From Chryseobacterium sp. MA9 (GTDB lineage Bacteria > Bacteroidota > Bacteroidia > Flavobacteriales > Weeksellaceae): a DNA stretch of 64,000 nucleotides. The stretch is from assembly GCF_024399315.1 (NCBI RefSeq), contig NZ_CP075170.1, forward strand, positions 3,720,001 through 3,784,000, given 5' to 3'. The stretch's first letter is position 1. Every line of letters starts with the position of its first letter. Made by a program: the position numbers and the translations under genes. Shown piece after piece: positions 8,414 through 16,921 of this stretch. The notes beneath the pieces were generated by a model. The model saw only the letters and a list, made by a program, of their open reading frames with translations, was not told where the DNA came from and made no database searches.

Positions 8414-8570
8414 ATTTTTTCATTTTGTAATCATGGTATTCAAGTTGTTCTTTCAAGAGCACCAATATATAATTATTTTTCGATTACAAAAATTATTTCT
8501 CATTAGGTAAGGCATTTGCCTTGTTAGCAGATAAATTGGGATGTTATCAGTTTGTTTAATATAGGGTAAA

Positions 8571-8601
8571 AAATAAATGCCATCGAATTTCGATGGCATT
8601 T
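8571..8601 (-). terminator. Terminator after the first carbonic anhydrase gene
   Basis: The stem 8575-8586 with 8590-8601 has a 3-nt loop. On the minus strand it is followed by TTTATTTTTT. It lies just beyond the stop of the gene ending at 8639. Confidence 0.85.
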
Positions 8602-8638
8602 TCTGTAAATTATAATTGAAATTTAATGAGTTTATCTT

Positions 8639-9274
8639 TTATAACCAACTTACTGCACCCGTTTCAACATCGTAATTGGCACCAACAATTTTAATTTTAC
8701 CTTCATTTTCAAGGTTTCTAAGTGTTGAACTTTGTTTACGGATATCATCAATTGCATTTTTTACATTTTGCTGATTAAGCCTTTCCAGAAGCGAGCTGTT
8801 TTTTGATGAGCGTTCTTCATTCTCTTCAATAATATCATCAATGATAGGGTTGAAATGATTGATCAGGTGGTTAAGATTATCCATACCCAATCCTTCAATT
8901 TGTGCTGAGTCAAGACCTCCTTTCAAAGCACCGCATTTCGTATGGCCTAAAACTACGATAAGCTTAGAACCGGCAACGTTGCAGCCAAATTCCATAGATC
9001 CAAGAATGTCCTGATTAACAAAATTACCGGCAATTCTGATACTGAAAACGTCTCCTAATCCCTGATCAAAGATAAGCTCTGCAGATGTACGACTGTCTAT
9101 ACAGCTTAGAACTACTGCGAAAGGCCACTGCCCTTCACGGGTAGCATTTACCTGTTCAAGAAGGTCTCTGTTTGCTTTAAGATTGTTTACAAATCTTTGA
9201 TTTCCTTCTTTTAAGAATTCTAATGCTTTCTCTGGGGTGATAGTAGACTGGGTTTCGTATGTATGTGCTTTCAT
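8639..9274 (-). CDS. Beta-class carbonic anhydrase
   Basis: It catalyses reversible CO2 hydration to bicarbonate. At 211 residues from the chosen start, it carries the zinc and catalytic-dyad residues: Cys58, Asp60 and Arg62 in CIDSR, and His111 and Cys114 in GHTKCGA. The ATG at 9274 is chosen because the longer start at 9292 is a TTG that forms the end of the promoter box TAAATTTG. No signal peptide is visible, so it is probably cytoplasmic. It is the last gene of a minus-strand group with a SulP transporter 52 nt upstream and a second, different carbonic anhydrase. It resembles the shorter-helix CA type often paired with SulP transporters. Confidence 0.93.
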   Translation of the reverse strand: MKAHTYETQSTITPEKALEFLKEGNQRFVNNLKANRDLLEQVNATREGQWPFAVVLSCIDSRTSAELIFDQGLGDVFSIRIAGNFVNQDILGSMEFGCNVAGSKLIVVLGHTKCGALKGGLDSAQIEGLGMDNLNHLINHFNPIIDDIIEENEERSSKNSSLLERLNQQNVKNAIDDIRKQSSTLRNLENEGKIKIVGANYDVETGAVSWL

Positions 9275-9289
9275 ATTATGTATTGTTAT

Positions 9290-9297
9290 CAAATTTA
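9290..9297 (-). promoter_or_regulatory. -7 promoter box TAAATTTG (minus strand)
   Basis: An exact TAnnTTTG on the minus strand lies 15 nt before the ATG at 9274. The carbonic anhydrase can therefore be transcribed on its own as well as from the transporter operon. No exact -33 TTG is seen. Confidence 0.55.
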
Positions 9298-9326
9298 AAG
9301 TTAAAAAAATTAATTATAAGCGGAGA

Positions 9327-10919
9327 TTACATGGCTCTTTTGTGAGTGACCAGAATATGGGAATCCTCACTTCTTTCGTAATCTCTGTATGAAGTTTTAA
9401 AGCCTAGAAGTTCTACGTTGATATCCTGTTCCTTTGCACGGATATTGGCAAAATCCTGAATCATTTCCAGTACATCTGTTGCGATGTAAGAAGTACTTCT
9501 AGCATCAATGATGACTGTAGAACTTGGTTTTATATTTTTAAGTGTTTTTTTGATAGCTGCCTTATTTAAAAATGAAACTTCTTCAGCCAGTTTTATGTTA
9601 ATTCCATCCGCATCATCCAGCCTTTCTCTGCTTAAATAATAAGCTCTTTTCATATTTCCCTGAAGAATATAGAAAACAGAGATGGTAAGACCAATTCCTA
9701 CTCCTTTTAATAAATCTGTTGCTACAACAGCTACAACCGTTGCTACAAAAGGAATAAACTGGAATTTTCCCAAATGCCAGAAATGCTTGAATGTAGCTGG
9801 CTTTGCCAATTTATATCCTACTAAAATTAATACCGCAGCCAAAGTAGCTAATGGAATTAAATTTAAAATAACAGGAATGGAAAGTACACAGATCAATAAA
9901 AAGATCCCGTGAATAATAGCTGAAACTTTAGAAGTTGCTCCTGCATTAGCATTGGCAGAACTTCTTACCACAACAGACGTCATTGGGAGACCGCCAATAA
10001 ATGAGCTGATAAGGTTCCCGATTCCCTGAGCCTTAAGCTCAAGATTGGTATCTGTAATTCTTCTCTGTCTGTCTAATCGGTCTGACGCTTCTATACAAAG
10101 TAACGTTTCAATAGAGGCTACAATAGCAATAGTAGCACCTACGATCCATACTTTAGGATTGGTAAAACCATTAAAATCAGGAGTGGTAATCAGGTTCTTG
10201 AAATCATCAAAAGACTGTGGAACAGGTAAAGAAACCAAATGCTGGGTTTCAATAGCCAGAGAACTCCCGGACATTTTAAAGAGCTGATTCAGAAGAATAC
10301 TTACAATTACTGCAACCAAAGCTCCCGGAAGCATTTTCAGCCTCTTCAGAACGTGGATTTTATCCCATGCGATAAGAATAGCTACAGAAACCAAAGTAAT
10401 AACGATAGCTCCCGGATGGATAGCTCCCAATAATTCTGTAAAATATCCGAAGTTTAAGCCATTATCAAAAATAGATTCATGACCTTCATAATCTTTATCA
10501 AATCCTAAAGCATGCGGAATCTGTTTTAAAATAATAATGATTCCTATGGCAGCAAGCATTCCTTCAATCACGTTATTCGGGAAATAATTGGAAATACTCC
10601 CGGCTCTTACAAACCCTAAAACCAATTGAATAAGTCCTGCAATAATCCCTGCACAAAGGAAAAGCTCAAATGCGCCAAGATCTGTTATAGCTGTTAAAAC
10701 AATTGCCGTTAAACCTGCTGCAGGTCCGGAAACTGAAATATTAGAATTACTGATTGTTCCTACTACCAGGCCACCTACAATACCGGAAATAATACCGGAT
10801 AATGGGGGAGCACCTGATGCTAAAGCAATTCCTAAACACAACGGAAGTGCTACTAAAAATACCACGAGTCCTGAAGGAAAATTCTCCTTGATTCCTCCTA
10901 TTAATGATGTCTTTTTCAT
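9327..10919 (-). CDS. SulP-family anion transporter with C-terminal STAS domain (probable bicarbonate uptake)
   Basis: A 530-residue SulP (SLC26-like) permease. The N-terminus, FPSGLVVFLVALPLCLGIALASGAPP, is the family's first transmembrane helix with its conserved Pro-Leu-Gly pattern, and about 10-14 hydrophobic segments follow to about residue 420. Residues 430-530 form a soluble STAS-type domain (EVSFLNKAAIKKTL, STVIIDARSTSYIATDVLEMI). SulP proteins carry sulfate, bicarbonate or other anions. Flanking carbonic anhydrases on both sides favour bicarbonate, as in BicA systems, but the substrate is inferred from context only. Confidence 0.9.
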   Translation of the reverse strand: MKKTSLIGGIKENFPSGLVVFLVALPLCLGIALASGAPPLSGIISGIVGGLVVGTISNSNISVSGPAAGLTAIVLTAITDLGAFELFLCAGIIAGLIQLVLGFVRAGSISNYFPNNVIEGMLAAIGIIIILKQIPHALGFDKDYEGHESIFDNGLNFGYFTELLGAIHPGAIVITLVSVAILIAWDKIHVLKRLKMLPGALVAVIVSILLNQLFKMSGSSLAIETQHLVSLPVPQSFDDFKNLITTPDFNGFTNPKVWIVGATIAIVASIETLLCIEASDRLDRQRRITDTNLELKAQGIGNLISSFIGGLPMTSVVVRSSANANAGATSKVSAIIHGIFLLICVLSIPVILNLIPLATLAAVLILVGYKLAKPATFKHFWHLGKFQFIPFVATVVAVVATDLLKGVGIGLTISVFYILQGNMKRAYYLSRERLDDADGINIKLAEEVSFLNKAAIKKTLKNIKPSSTVIIDARSTSYIATDVLEMIQDFANIRAKEQDINVELLGFKTSYRDYERSEDSHILVTHKRAM

Positions 10920-10945
10920 AATGTGAAGCTGTAAAGTATAACCGG

Positions 10946-10965
10946 CTTATTTGTTTTTAAATAAG
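10946..10965. other. Small hairpin between SulP and the 99-residue gene
   Basis: CTTATTT (10946-10952) pairs with AAATAAG (10959-10965). There is no T tract on the minus strand, so it is not a standard terminator; it may be a processing or stability element within the operon. The gap 10920-11064 holds nothing else recognisable. Confidence 0.3.
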
Positions 10966-11064
10966 TCAATTATAAAAGTTGAGAAAAAATAATTTTTAAA
11001 GTACATGCGTATCCGATATCAAAAGTGATATGGAAATAGTATCAAAAAAATCTAACTATAGGAG

Positions 11065-11364
11065 TTACGCTTCCGGAGGGGGAGAAAATATAGTAAGTAA
11101 AGGTGAAAGATGAAAAGAATCATCTATCAGCACAAAAGACATACCCTGAGTATCAGGTTCAGAAAACTTCAGATAGTCGAAAACATCTAAAGGTTTCGGA
11201 ATCGTCTTTTCGTAAACAATGAATGAAGACGGGTGAGAATGTGGTTCTTCTTCGTTGATTATGATATTCGTTCTTGCAATATCCCAGCCCGCTACCGCAG
11301 CAATGCCTGGCAGCGCTGTGAAATTCAGAAAAAACGTTAATACAATAATACTCCAGAATTTCAT
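11065..11364 (-). CDS. Small exported protein of unknown function in the carbonic anhydrase cluster
   Basis: A 99-residue protein. The first ~23 residues (MKFWSIIVLTFFLNFTALPGIAA) are a hydrophobic signal or anchor. The mature part is acidic, has a HSHP motif after a run of Glu, and ends in PLLTIFSPPPEA. It starts 21 nt downstream of the carbonic anhydrase stop (11386), reading in the same direction, so it belongs to that operon. I do not recognise a family. The EEEPHSHP segment could bind a metal, but this is a guess. The consistent signal peptide and tight spacing support a real gene. Confidence 0.6.
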   Translation of the reverse strand: MKFWSIIVLTFFLNFTALPGIAAVAGWDIARTNIIINEEEPHSHPSSFIVYEKTIPKPLDVFDYLKFSEPDTQGMSFVLIDDSFHLSPLLTIFSPPPEA

Positions 11365-11385
11365 TTTACATTCTTTTTAGAAAAA

Positions 11386-12054
11386 CTACTTCGTCTTTCT
11401 GCTCATTACCCAATCTGAACTCGTAAGGTTGTAAATCTTTTGAATGTCTTTTAAGGTTTTCTCAAAATCAATTTCCAGATCTATAATCTTACCTGTTCTA
11501 AGGTCAAATACCCAGCCGTGCACAATAGGTTGTTCTTCTAAAATATACCTTTCCTGTACGCAGGCCATTTTGATTACGTTGATGCACTGCTCCTGAACAT
11601 TAAGTTCTACAAGTCTGTCATAACGCTTGTTTTCGTCTTCAATAGAATCCAGCTCTACCTGATGTAATCTGTAAACATCACGGATGTTTCTCAGCCAGGG
11701 ATTCAGTAATCCCAGATCCTGAGGAGTCATCGCTGCTTTTACACCACCACAGTTGTAATGTCCGCATACAATAATGTGTTTTACTTTCAGATGTTCTACA
11801 GCATATTGAATAACCGCTGTGGAACTCATATCTAAAGTATTGACAACATTAGCAATGTTTCTGTGAACAAATACCTCTCCCGGTTTTGCTCCCATCAGTT
11901 CTTCTGCAGTAGCTCTACTATCTGAACATCCTATGTAAAGGAATTCCGGATGCTGAGTTTTTGCAAGTTCCTGAAAGAAACTGGGATTTTCAGCTACTTT
12001 GGATTCTACCCATTTTTTGTTGTTTTCGAAAATAACCTCGTACGATTGTGACAT
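11386..12054 (-). CDS. can: Beta-class carbonic anhydrase, Can-like
   Basis: A 222-residue beta carbonic anhydrase close in design to E. coli Can. Zinc and dyad residues are Cys43, Asp45 and Arg47 in CSDSR, and His99 and Cys102 in GHYNCGG; VFVHRNIANVV and LGLLNPWLRNIRDVYRLH are family blocks. It is the first gene of the minus-strand inorganic-carbon operon (carbonic anhydrase, 99-residue protein, SulP, carbonic anhydrase). It is only distantly similar to the other carbonic anhydrase at 8639, so the two are not a recent duplication. It is probably cytoplasmic. Confidence 0.96.
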   Translation of the reverse strand: MSQSYEVIFENNKKWVESKVAENPSFFQELAKTQHPEFLYIGCSDSRATAEELMGAKPGEVFVHRNIANVVNTLDMSSTAVIQYAVEHLKVKHIIVCGHYNCGGVKAAMTPQDLGLLNPWLRNIRDVYRLHQVELDSIEDENKRYDRLVELNVQEQCINVIKMACVQERYILEEQPIVHGWVFDLRTGKIIDLEIDFEKTLKDIQKIYNLTSSDWVMSRKTK

Positions 12055-12135
12055 AATTTTAAATTTTTAAAAGTTTATAATTATTTATTTCGTTTAAATT
12101 ATTTCCAAAATCAATAGACTAAATCAATAATTGTG

Positions 12136-12164
12136 CAAAAATATACTTTTTGTTAAAAAATCAA
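12136..12164 (-). promoter_or_regulatory. Promoter TTG-N18-TATTTTTG (minus strand)
   Basis: On the minus strand the TTG lies at 12162-12164 and TATTTTTG at 12136-12143, about 80 nt before the can ATG. This is the likely main promoter of the carbonic-anhydrase/SulP operon. Confidence 0.7.
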
Positions 12165-12436
12165 TCACTTTTAACAAAGTTTAATATTAAAATATGCTTA
12201 AAATCATATCTAAAACTCCGATATACTTTGCTTTACAGCCATTAGGCTCTATATGGTAATCCAAACGTTTAAAAAACATGATAAAATTACGAAGTATAAA
12301 TTAAAATTTGAGATTTGTGAATTAAAATATTCTTAATTATTTATCCTTTTTTAATCTGTTTAAGAAGAGTTATTAAAAAACGATCACATTGTGAAAAAAA
12401 TGAATAATTTAAAGGTCTGATTAATCTATTCAAAGA
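12165..12436. other. Non-coding A/T-rich divergent region
   Basis: This lies between the can promoter and the AraC-type gene. No exact TAnnTTTG for the plus-strand gene was found; TATACTTTG at 12220-12228 has one base too many. No small gene or strong hairpin is seen. Confidence 0.4.
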
Positions 12437-13567
12437 ATGTCTGATTTTGGATTGCAATCTTTACCATCAATATTTTATCTGGCAGGAGTTTTTGTTGCCT
12501 GTTTCTCTTCTCTTCTGATTATGGGGAAACGCAAAAAAGTAATGGCAGATTATGTATTGGCTGCATGGTTTCTGATTATAGGAATGCATCTCATATTATT
12601 TATTCAGTTTTTTTCTGGTAGCTATTTGAAGTTTCCTTATTTCCTGGGATATGAAGTTATTTTTCCTTTTATTCACGGACCAATGCTGTATTTGTATGTT
12701 CTGTGTGTTACGGGAAGAAATCCAGGTGTGAAGATATGGCTGCTGCATGGTATTCCTGTTCTGATGATCTGCCTGCTACTATCCCAATTTTTGATGTTGT
12801 CCCCATGGGATAGACTTGCTGCTTATCAGAGCGGAAATAATAGGTATAAGTTATTGAGCAGGATTCTCAAATACCTCATGATCTTATCAGGAATAATATA
12901 TGTTGCATTAAGCCTTCTTGCTGTCAGAAGATATACAAAAGGTATATCCAACCAATATTCCAATACTGAGAAAATGAATCTGAACTGGCTGTATTATCTT
13001 ATTGCAGGGATAGCTCTGATATGGATAGCTGTAATTATTAGAAATGATATTCTTATTTTTTCCTTAGTTGTCCTCTTTATCGTAGTGGCTGCTTACTTTG
13101 GAATCAGCCGTATAGGGATTTTGGATGTACCGGTTATTACTAATAATATAACGAACGAAAAAAAGCTTGATAATGAGATTGTTAAATATCAGAAAAATTC
13201 TCCTGGAGATGAGGCTATACAATCTATTTATAAAAGACTTGTGCACCAAATGGTACAGGAAAAGCTATATAAAGACCCGGAACTTAATCTAAATGCTGTT
13301 GCCAGACTATTAGATGTTCATCCTAATCTATTGTCTCAGGTTATTAATTCTATGGAGCATAAAAACTTTTATGATTATATCAACAGGCAGCGTATTGAAG
13401 AGTTTAAGCGTACTGTTGTGCTTCCGGAAAACCAAAAATACACGATTCTTTCATTAGCTTTTGATTGTGGGTTCAATTCTAAAACTTCTTTTAATAGAAA
13501 TTTTAAAAATTATATGAATTGTTCGCCAACGGAGTTTTTAAAAAGCCAAAGCATCCATATGGAATAA
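12437..13567 (+). CDS. AraC-family transcriptional regulator with membrane N-terminal domain
   Basis: A 376-residue protein. Residues 1-225 contain about seven hydrophobic segments (for example SIFYLAGVFVACFSSLLIMG and VMADYVLAAWFLIIGMHLILF), a layout common in Bacteroidetes membrane-anchored AraC regulators. Residues ~250-372 form the two helix-turn-helix AraC/XylS domain: LNLNAVARLLDVHPNLLSQVIN in the first, TILSLAFDCGFNSKTSFNRNFKNYMNCSPTEF in the second, with the family FK-x-G-x-SPTEF-like ending. The ligand and targets are unknown. The membrane part is presumably sensory. The neighbour at 13704 reads in the same direction and could be a target. Confidence 0.9.
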   Translation: MSDFGLQSLPSIFYLAGVFVACFSSLLIMGKRKKVMADYVLAAWFLIIGMHLILFIQFFSGSYLKFPYFLGYEVIFPFIHGPMLYLYVLCVTGRNPGVKIWLLHGIPVLMICLLLSQFLMLSPWDRLAAYQSGNNRYKLLSRILKYLMILSGIIYVALSLLAVRRYTKGISNQYSNTEKMNLNWLYYLIAGIALIWIAVIIRNDILIFSLVVLFIVVAAYFGISRIGILDVPVITNNITNEKKLDNEIVKYQKNSPGDEAIQSIYKRLVHQMVQEKLYKDPELNLNAVARLLDVHPNLLSQVINSMEHKNFYDYINRQRIEEFKRTVVLPENQKYTILSLAFDCGFNSKTSFNRNFKNYMNCSPTEFLKSQSIHME

Positions 13568-13629
13568 CTTATTGTTAATATTTTGATGGTTTCATCTCAA
13601 ATGATTTATTATTAGTGTTTTATAAATAG

Positions 13630-13651
13630 GTTCCACCTTTCATTTTGGAAC
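13630..13651 (+). other. Small inverted repeat before the DUF2306-like gene
   Basis: GTTCCA (13630-13635) pairs with TGGAAC (13646-13651) around a 10-nt loop. No T tract follows. It could be an operator or weak hairpin in the 136-nt gap after the regulator gene. Confidence 0.3.
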
Positions 13652-13703
13652 AGATGAAGCTTTAATAATCCTCATTTTTACAAAAAAATTGAATCAGATC
13701 TCT

Positions 13704-14309
13704 ATGAAAAAATTATTATTTGTAATCATGTGTGTATTAGCATTGCTTATTGGGGCTTATCCTCTTATTTATGTTTTTGTAGAGCATAAACATACCTTTT
13801 TAGGTTCCAAATCTCCTGAAGTACTTCATAATATCATCTGGAAAACAGCATTTTTTGCCCATATTATTTTCGGTGGGCTGGCACTTTTTATAGGTTGGCG
13901 TCAGTTTGGCAGCTCATTCAGGAATAAATATATCAAGATCCATAGAAAAATCGGAAGTATCTACGTAATTTCAGTGGTCATAAGTTCTGTATCAGCTGTT
14001 TATATGGGTTTTTATGCCAATGGCGGACTGATTTCTGCAATAGGCTTTATCAGTTTAGGATGTATCTGGTTTGTGACAACTCTTGTTGCAGTTGAGCAGA
14101 TAAGAAAAGGAAATGTTGTAATGCATCAACAGTTCATGATTTACAGTTACGCCTGTACTTTTGCTGCGGTGACACTGAGATTGTGGTATCCTTTGCTGAC
14201 AAATATAACCGGTGATCCTGACAATTCTTATGTTGCCGTTGCCTGGTTGTGCTGGGTCCCTAATCTATTGACTGCTTATTTTATCAATAAAAGAATAGCT
14301 ATAAGATAA
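13704..14309 (+). CDS. DUF2306-like integral membrane protein
   Basis: A 201-residue, mostly hydrophobic protein with about five or six transmembrane segments. Conserved-looking His residues in FFAHIIFGGLALFIGWRQF, KIHRKIGSIYV and VMHQQFMIYSYACTFAAVTLR fit the DUF2306 pattern of paired membrane His residues, possibly for haem or quinone. The ATG at 13704 gives a proper signal-anchor start (MKKLLFVIMCVLALL); the upstream TTG at 13689 is not needed. The function is unknown. It lies downstream of the AraC-type regulator and ends convergently with the phosphoethanolamine transferase gene. Confidence 0.75.
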   Translation: MKKLLFVIMCVLALLIGAYPLIYVFVEHKHTFLGSKSPEVLHNIIWKTAFFAHIIFGGLALFIGWRQFGSSFRNKYIKIHRKIGSIYVISVVISSVSAVYMGFYANGGLISAIGFISLGCIWFVTTLVAVEQIRKGNVVMHQQFMIYSYACTFAAVTLRLWYPLLTNITGDPDNSYVAVAWLCWVPNLLTAYFINKRIAIR

Positions 14310-14337
14310 TTCTTCTTTCACAAGAGAGAATATCTAC
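14306..14337. terminator. Weak hairpin between convergent genes
   Basis: AGATAATTCTT (14306-14316) pairs imperfectly with AGAGAATATCT (14327-14337). It lies exactly between two convergent genes and overlaps both ends. Confidence 0.4.
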
Positions 14338-15827
14338 TCTGGCAGTTCTCCATATTCCATACTTTTCATTTCTAAGTTTAAATATTTATTGCCTTCATTT
14401 TTATAATGCAGAGGTGCTTCAAGGCCCATATATTTCATAATCAGGGGATAGATATAAGTAGTTTGGGTCAGCTTAGTTTCATGTCCTGTGATCCTATATG
14501 CTGCAGGAACCTGATCACCATACCATACAAAAAACGGAACCTGGGTAGATTCTTTAGAGTCTATATGCAGTAATTTGTCACCCTGTATTTTAAGTCCATG
14601 ATCTGAAGCATAGATTACTACAGAATTGGTATTTTTCAATGTGCGGAAAATATTATTGAAAACATAATCTGTGTATTTTATGGAGCTGTCATAGCAGTTT
14701 AGATTCTCGGAATTCCAGTTGGGTGGAAGTCTGTTACATGGATTTGGGTGGCTTCCCATGATGTGGAGAACCACAAATTTATTCTCTTTTTTCTGAATGA
14801 CCTTTTCCAGTTCAGGAACAATCACTTCATCGTAGCCGTTTACCCATTTTTTATTTTTAGACATAGAAGCGATGGCTGTGATTCCTCTTGCGCTCGCCTG
14901 TGTGCTGAGCCAGAAAGAATTATATCCGGTTTGGTTGGCTAGATTGATGATATTGTAGGATAGCTTGTCATAACGGTATCTGAATTCATCCGGATGAATG
15001 CTGGACAGCATTAAAGGAACACTCAAGTTGGTAATTCCTGCAGGAGAAATGGCATTGTCGAAAATCATCATATTTTCAGCCTGTTGGTCTGTATAAGGAG
15101 TTGTTTTTAGATGATAACCATACAGCGACATATTTTGTTTTCTTTCAGACTCTCCAATGATCAGAATTACATTTTCTATTCCTGGCTGTATTTTTTTGAT
15201 ACTGAAAACCGGAATATTCTTTTTTATTTCGTTAATGTCTCTTTGTATATTCAAAGCGGTATTGAAATCGGATAAATGATAGTAAACATTCTTAATCATC
15301 TTACCTCCTCCTTTATTGCTTACATAGGTATGTTTAAGGTGGTATCCGAATGGTAAAATAAGCCACAGTAATGCAATAATGATAAATTTAGCATCAATCT
15401 TGACTACATTTTTTTTCAGGTAATTCACAGAGTACAGTACCATTCCCAGAAAAACGAAAAACAAAATGCCTGGAAGAATAAACATATAAGACATGCTCAT
15501 TGCCTCATCAGGATTAGACTCAAGAATACTGATAGCCATTCCTACATTAAATCCGGAATGGTAAATAAGAAAACAGGATACTGATATCAGAAAGTTAATG
15601 CTTAATAATAAACAGAGAATAACAGCAATTACAGACGTATACTTATTCTTAAAAAGAAGTGCATTGAATACAAGAAACGAACAAAACATAATTCCATACT
15701 CAAAAATATTGCGGATACTGTCCAATTTTTCGGCCCCGAACAGATTATCAAAGATATAAGGGAATGAAACCAAAAAACCTGTTAGGTATATTATAATGAG
15801 AAGAATCGGAACTATTTTTTTGAGCAT
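14334..15827 (-). CDS. EptA-like phosphoethanolamine transferase (membrane sulfatase-fold enzyme)
   Basis: A 497-residue protein. Five hydrophobic segments fill residues 1-165, and an alkaline-phosphatase/sulfatase-fold catalytic domain follows. Motifs are VILIIGESERKQNMSLYGY (metal-binding Glu and the family's GES-R-MSLYGY), the nucleophile region AGITNLSVPLML (Thr), NPCNRLPPNW...NCYDSSIKYTDYV with a Cys pair, and YASDHG (metal Asp-His). EptA-type enzymes transfer phosphoethanolamine from phosphatidylethanolamine to lipid A or glycans at the periplasmic face, which lowers surface charge. Its position beside the polysaccharide locus fits an envelope role. The exact acceptor is unknown. Confidence 0.88.
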   Translation of the reverse strand: MLKKIVPILLIIIYLTGFLVSFPYIFDNLFGAEKLDSIRNIFEYGIMFCSFLVFNALLFKNKYTSVIAVILCLLLSINFLISVSCFLIYHSGFNVGMAISILESNPDEAMSMSYMFILPGILFFVFLGMVLYSVNYLKKNVVKIDAKFIIIALLWLILPFGYHLKHTYVSNKGGGKMIKNVYYHLSDFNTALNIQRDINEIKKNIPVFSIKKIQPGIENVILIIGESERKQNMSLYGYHLKTTPYTDQQAENMMIFDNAISPAGITNLSVPLMLSSIHPDEFRYRYDKLSYNIINLANQTGYNSFWLSTQASARGITAIASMSKNKKWVNGYDEVIVPELEKVIQKKENKFVVLHIMGSHPNPCNRLPPNWNSENLNCYDSSIKYTDYVFNNIFRTLKNTNSVVIYASDHGLKIQGDKLLHIDSKESTQVPFFVWYGDQVPAAYRITGHETKLTQTTYIYPLIMKYMGLEAPLHYKNEGNKYLNLEMKSMEYGELPE

Positions 15828-16355
15828 GGTTGTATATATGTTTTCGGAGCTGTTATGATTATTTTTTAATAATCTTTCTTAAGAGTCTTCCGTGTGAGAG
15901 TCTGCTGAATATCAGAGTCATGTCTTGCATGAGAAGAATTAGTGTTAGATAATAATTCTTAGGGTTTACAGATATTGTATCAACTCAAAAAGAAACTTTT
16001 GAAAGATAAATTGCTACAGTTGCATGGCGGAGAGTTATTTCTTTCCGTTTAAATTTTCAATGATTGTAGAAAATGTAACTATAGAGCTGGTATTGCAGAT
16101 AAAGAATGGAAATAATGAGGGTGTGTTTTTTTCATCAAAAAAAAATTTTTTTTAAATTAATAATAAGCCTGGGTTGTGTTTTTAATATTAAGCGATTTTT
16201 TTCAGAACAAGTAACATTGAAGAATTGATTCCATCCGGATTTTAAAACCGGATAATCGTATCGTTATTTCATAACTAAACAATGCCTTTTATACAAATGT
16301 ACAAGAAATTACCGATAAGTGCAAGTAGAATTTTTACTATAAGTGGCTGGAATTA
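15828..16355. other. 528-nt non-coding region at the edge of the polysaccharide locus
   Basis: No convincing gene was found. It holds a hairpin GATTATT-TTTT-AATAATC (15857-15874), an inverted repeat AAGAATTA/TAATTCTT (15934-15941 with 15953-15960), a run of nine A followed by eight T (16137-16153), and ATCCGG/CCGGAT (16233-16238 with 16248-16253). The last may be the end of the polysaccharide operon, which stops at 16356. It could be the remnant of a lost gene, but no frame supports this. Confidence 0.4.
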
Positions 16356-16910
16356 CTACACTTTACGGTTGATATAATCCATTGTGGCATTAGGGGTAGG
16401 GATGATTTTTGCCGGGTTTCCTATGACAACAGAATTGGGAGGAACATCAAAGTTGACATAAGAATTAGGAACAATCAATACATTATTTCCAATAGTAACA
16501 GCCCCTACAATAACGGCATTGGTGCCTATCCATACTTCATCACCTATGATTGGAGAACCTTCATTTTTTCCGCGGTTTTGTTGGCCGATGGTGACTCCCT
16601 GTGCGATATTACAGTTTTTTCCAATGACTGTTTTCGGGTTGATGACAAGACTTCCCCAGTGCCCCAGATAAAAACCTTCTCCAATCTGGGTTTCAGGATA
16701 AATCTGAAATCCGTATTTGATCTGATAATGTCTTAATATAATTCTCCAGAAAATATTCAAAAGAGGGTTCTTCTGATGCTTCTGAGCCTTTCTCAAAATG
16801 TAGACAAAATGAAGATTGGGATTAATGCATTTTTTCCAGATCTGAAATGTTGAAAGCCACTTTCCGCTTTCCCGGTAAAAGTCTTTTTGAATGATAGAAT
16901 AATCAGCCAT
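16356..16910 (-). CDS. Left-handed beta-helix (hexapeptide) O-acetyltransferase, CysE-like
   Basis: A 184-residue enzyme. The N-terminal ~70 residues are helical and basic; hexapeptide repeats follow (TQIGEGFYLGHWGSLVINP, TVIGKNCNIAQGVTIGQ, PIIGDEVWIGTNAVIVGAVTIGNNVLIVPNSYV). GHWGSLVI carries the likely catalytic His, and the ending PPNSVVIGNPAKII is the standard acyl-CoA site of the family. This layout matches serine-acetyltransferase-like sugar acetyltransferases of O-antigen loci. It lies 11 nt after the neighbouring GT gene and is the last gene of the locus. The acceptor sugar is unknown. Confidence 0.85.
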   Translation of the reverse strand: MADYSIIQKDFYRESGKWLSTFQIWKKCINPNLHFVYILRKAQKHQKNPLLNIFWRIILRHYQIKYGFQIYPETQIGEGFYLGHWGSLVINPKTVIGKNCNIAQGVTIGQQNRGKNEGSPIIGDEVWIGTNAVIVGAVTIGNNVLIVPNSYVNFDVPPNSVVIGNPAKIIPTPNATMDYINRKV

Positions 16911-16921
16911 TGTTAATGTTT

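Noticed and set aside
16137..16153. Nine A followed by eight T as a possible terminator or bent-DNA site
   Set aside because: No GC stem and no gene end next to it; A/T runs of this size are expected in such A/T-rich intergenic DNA.
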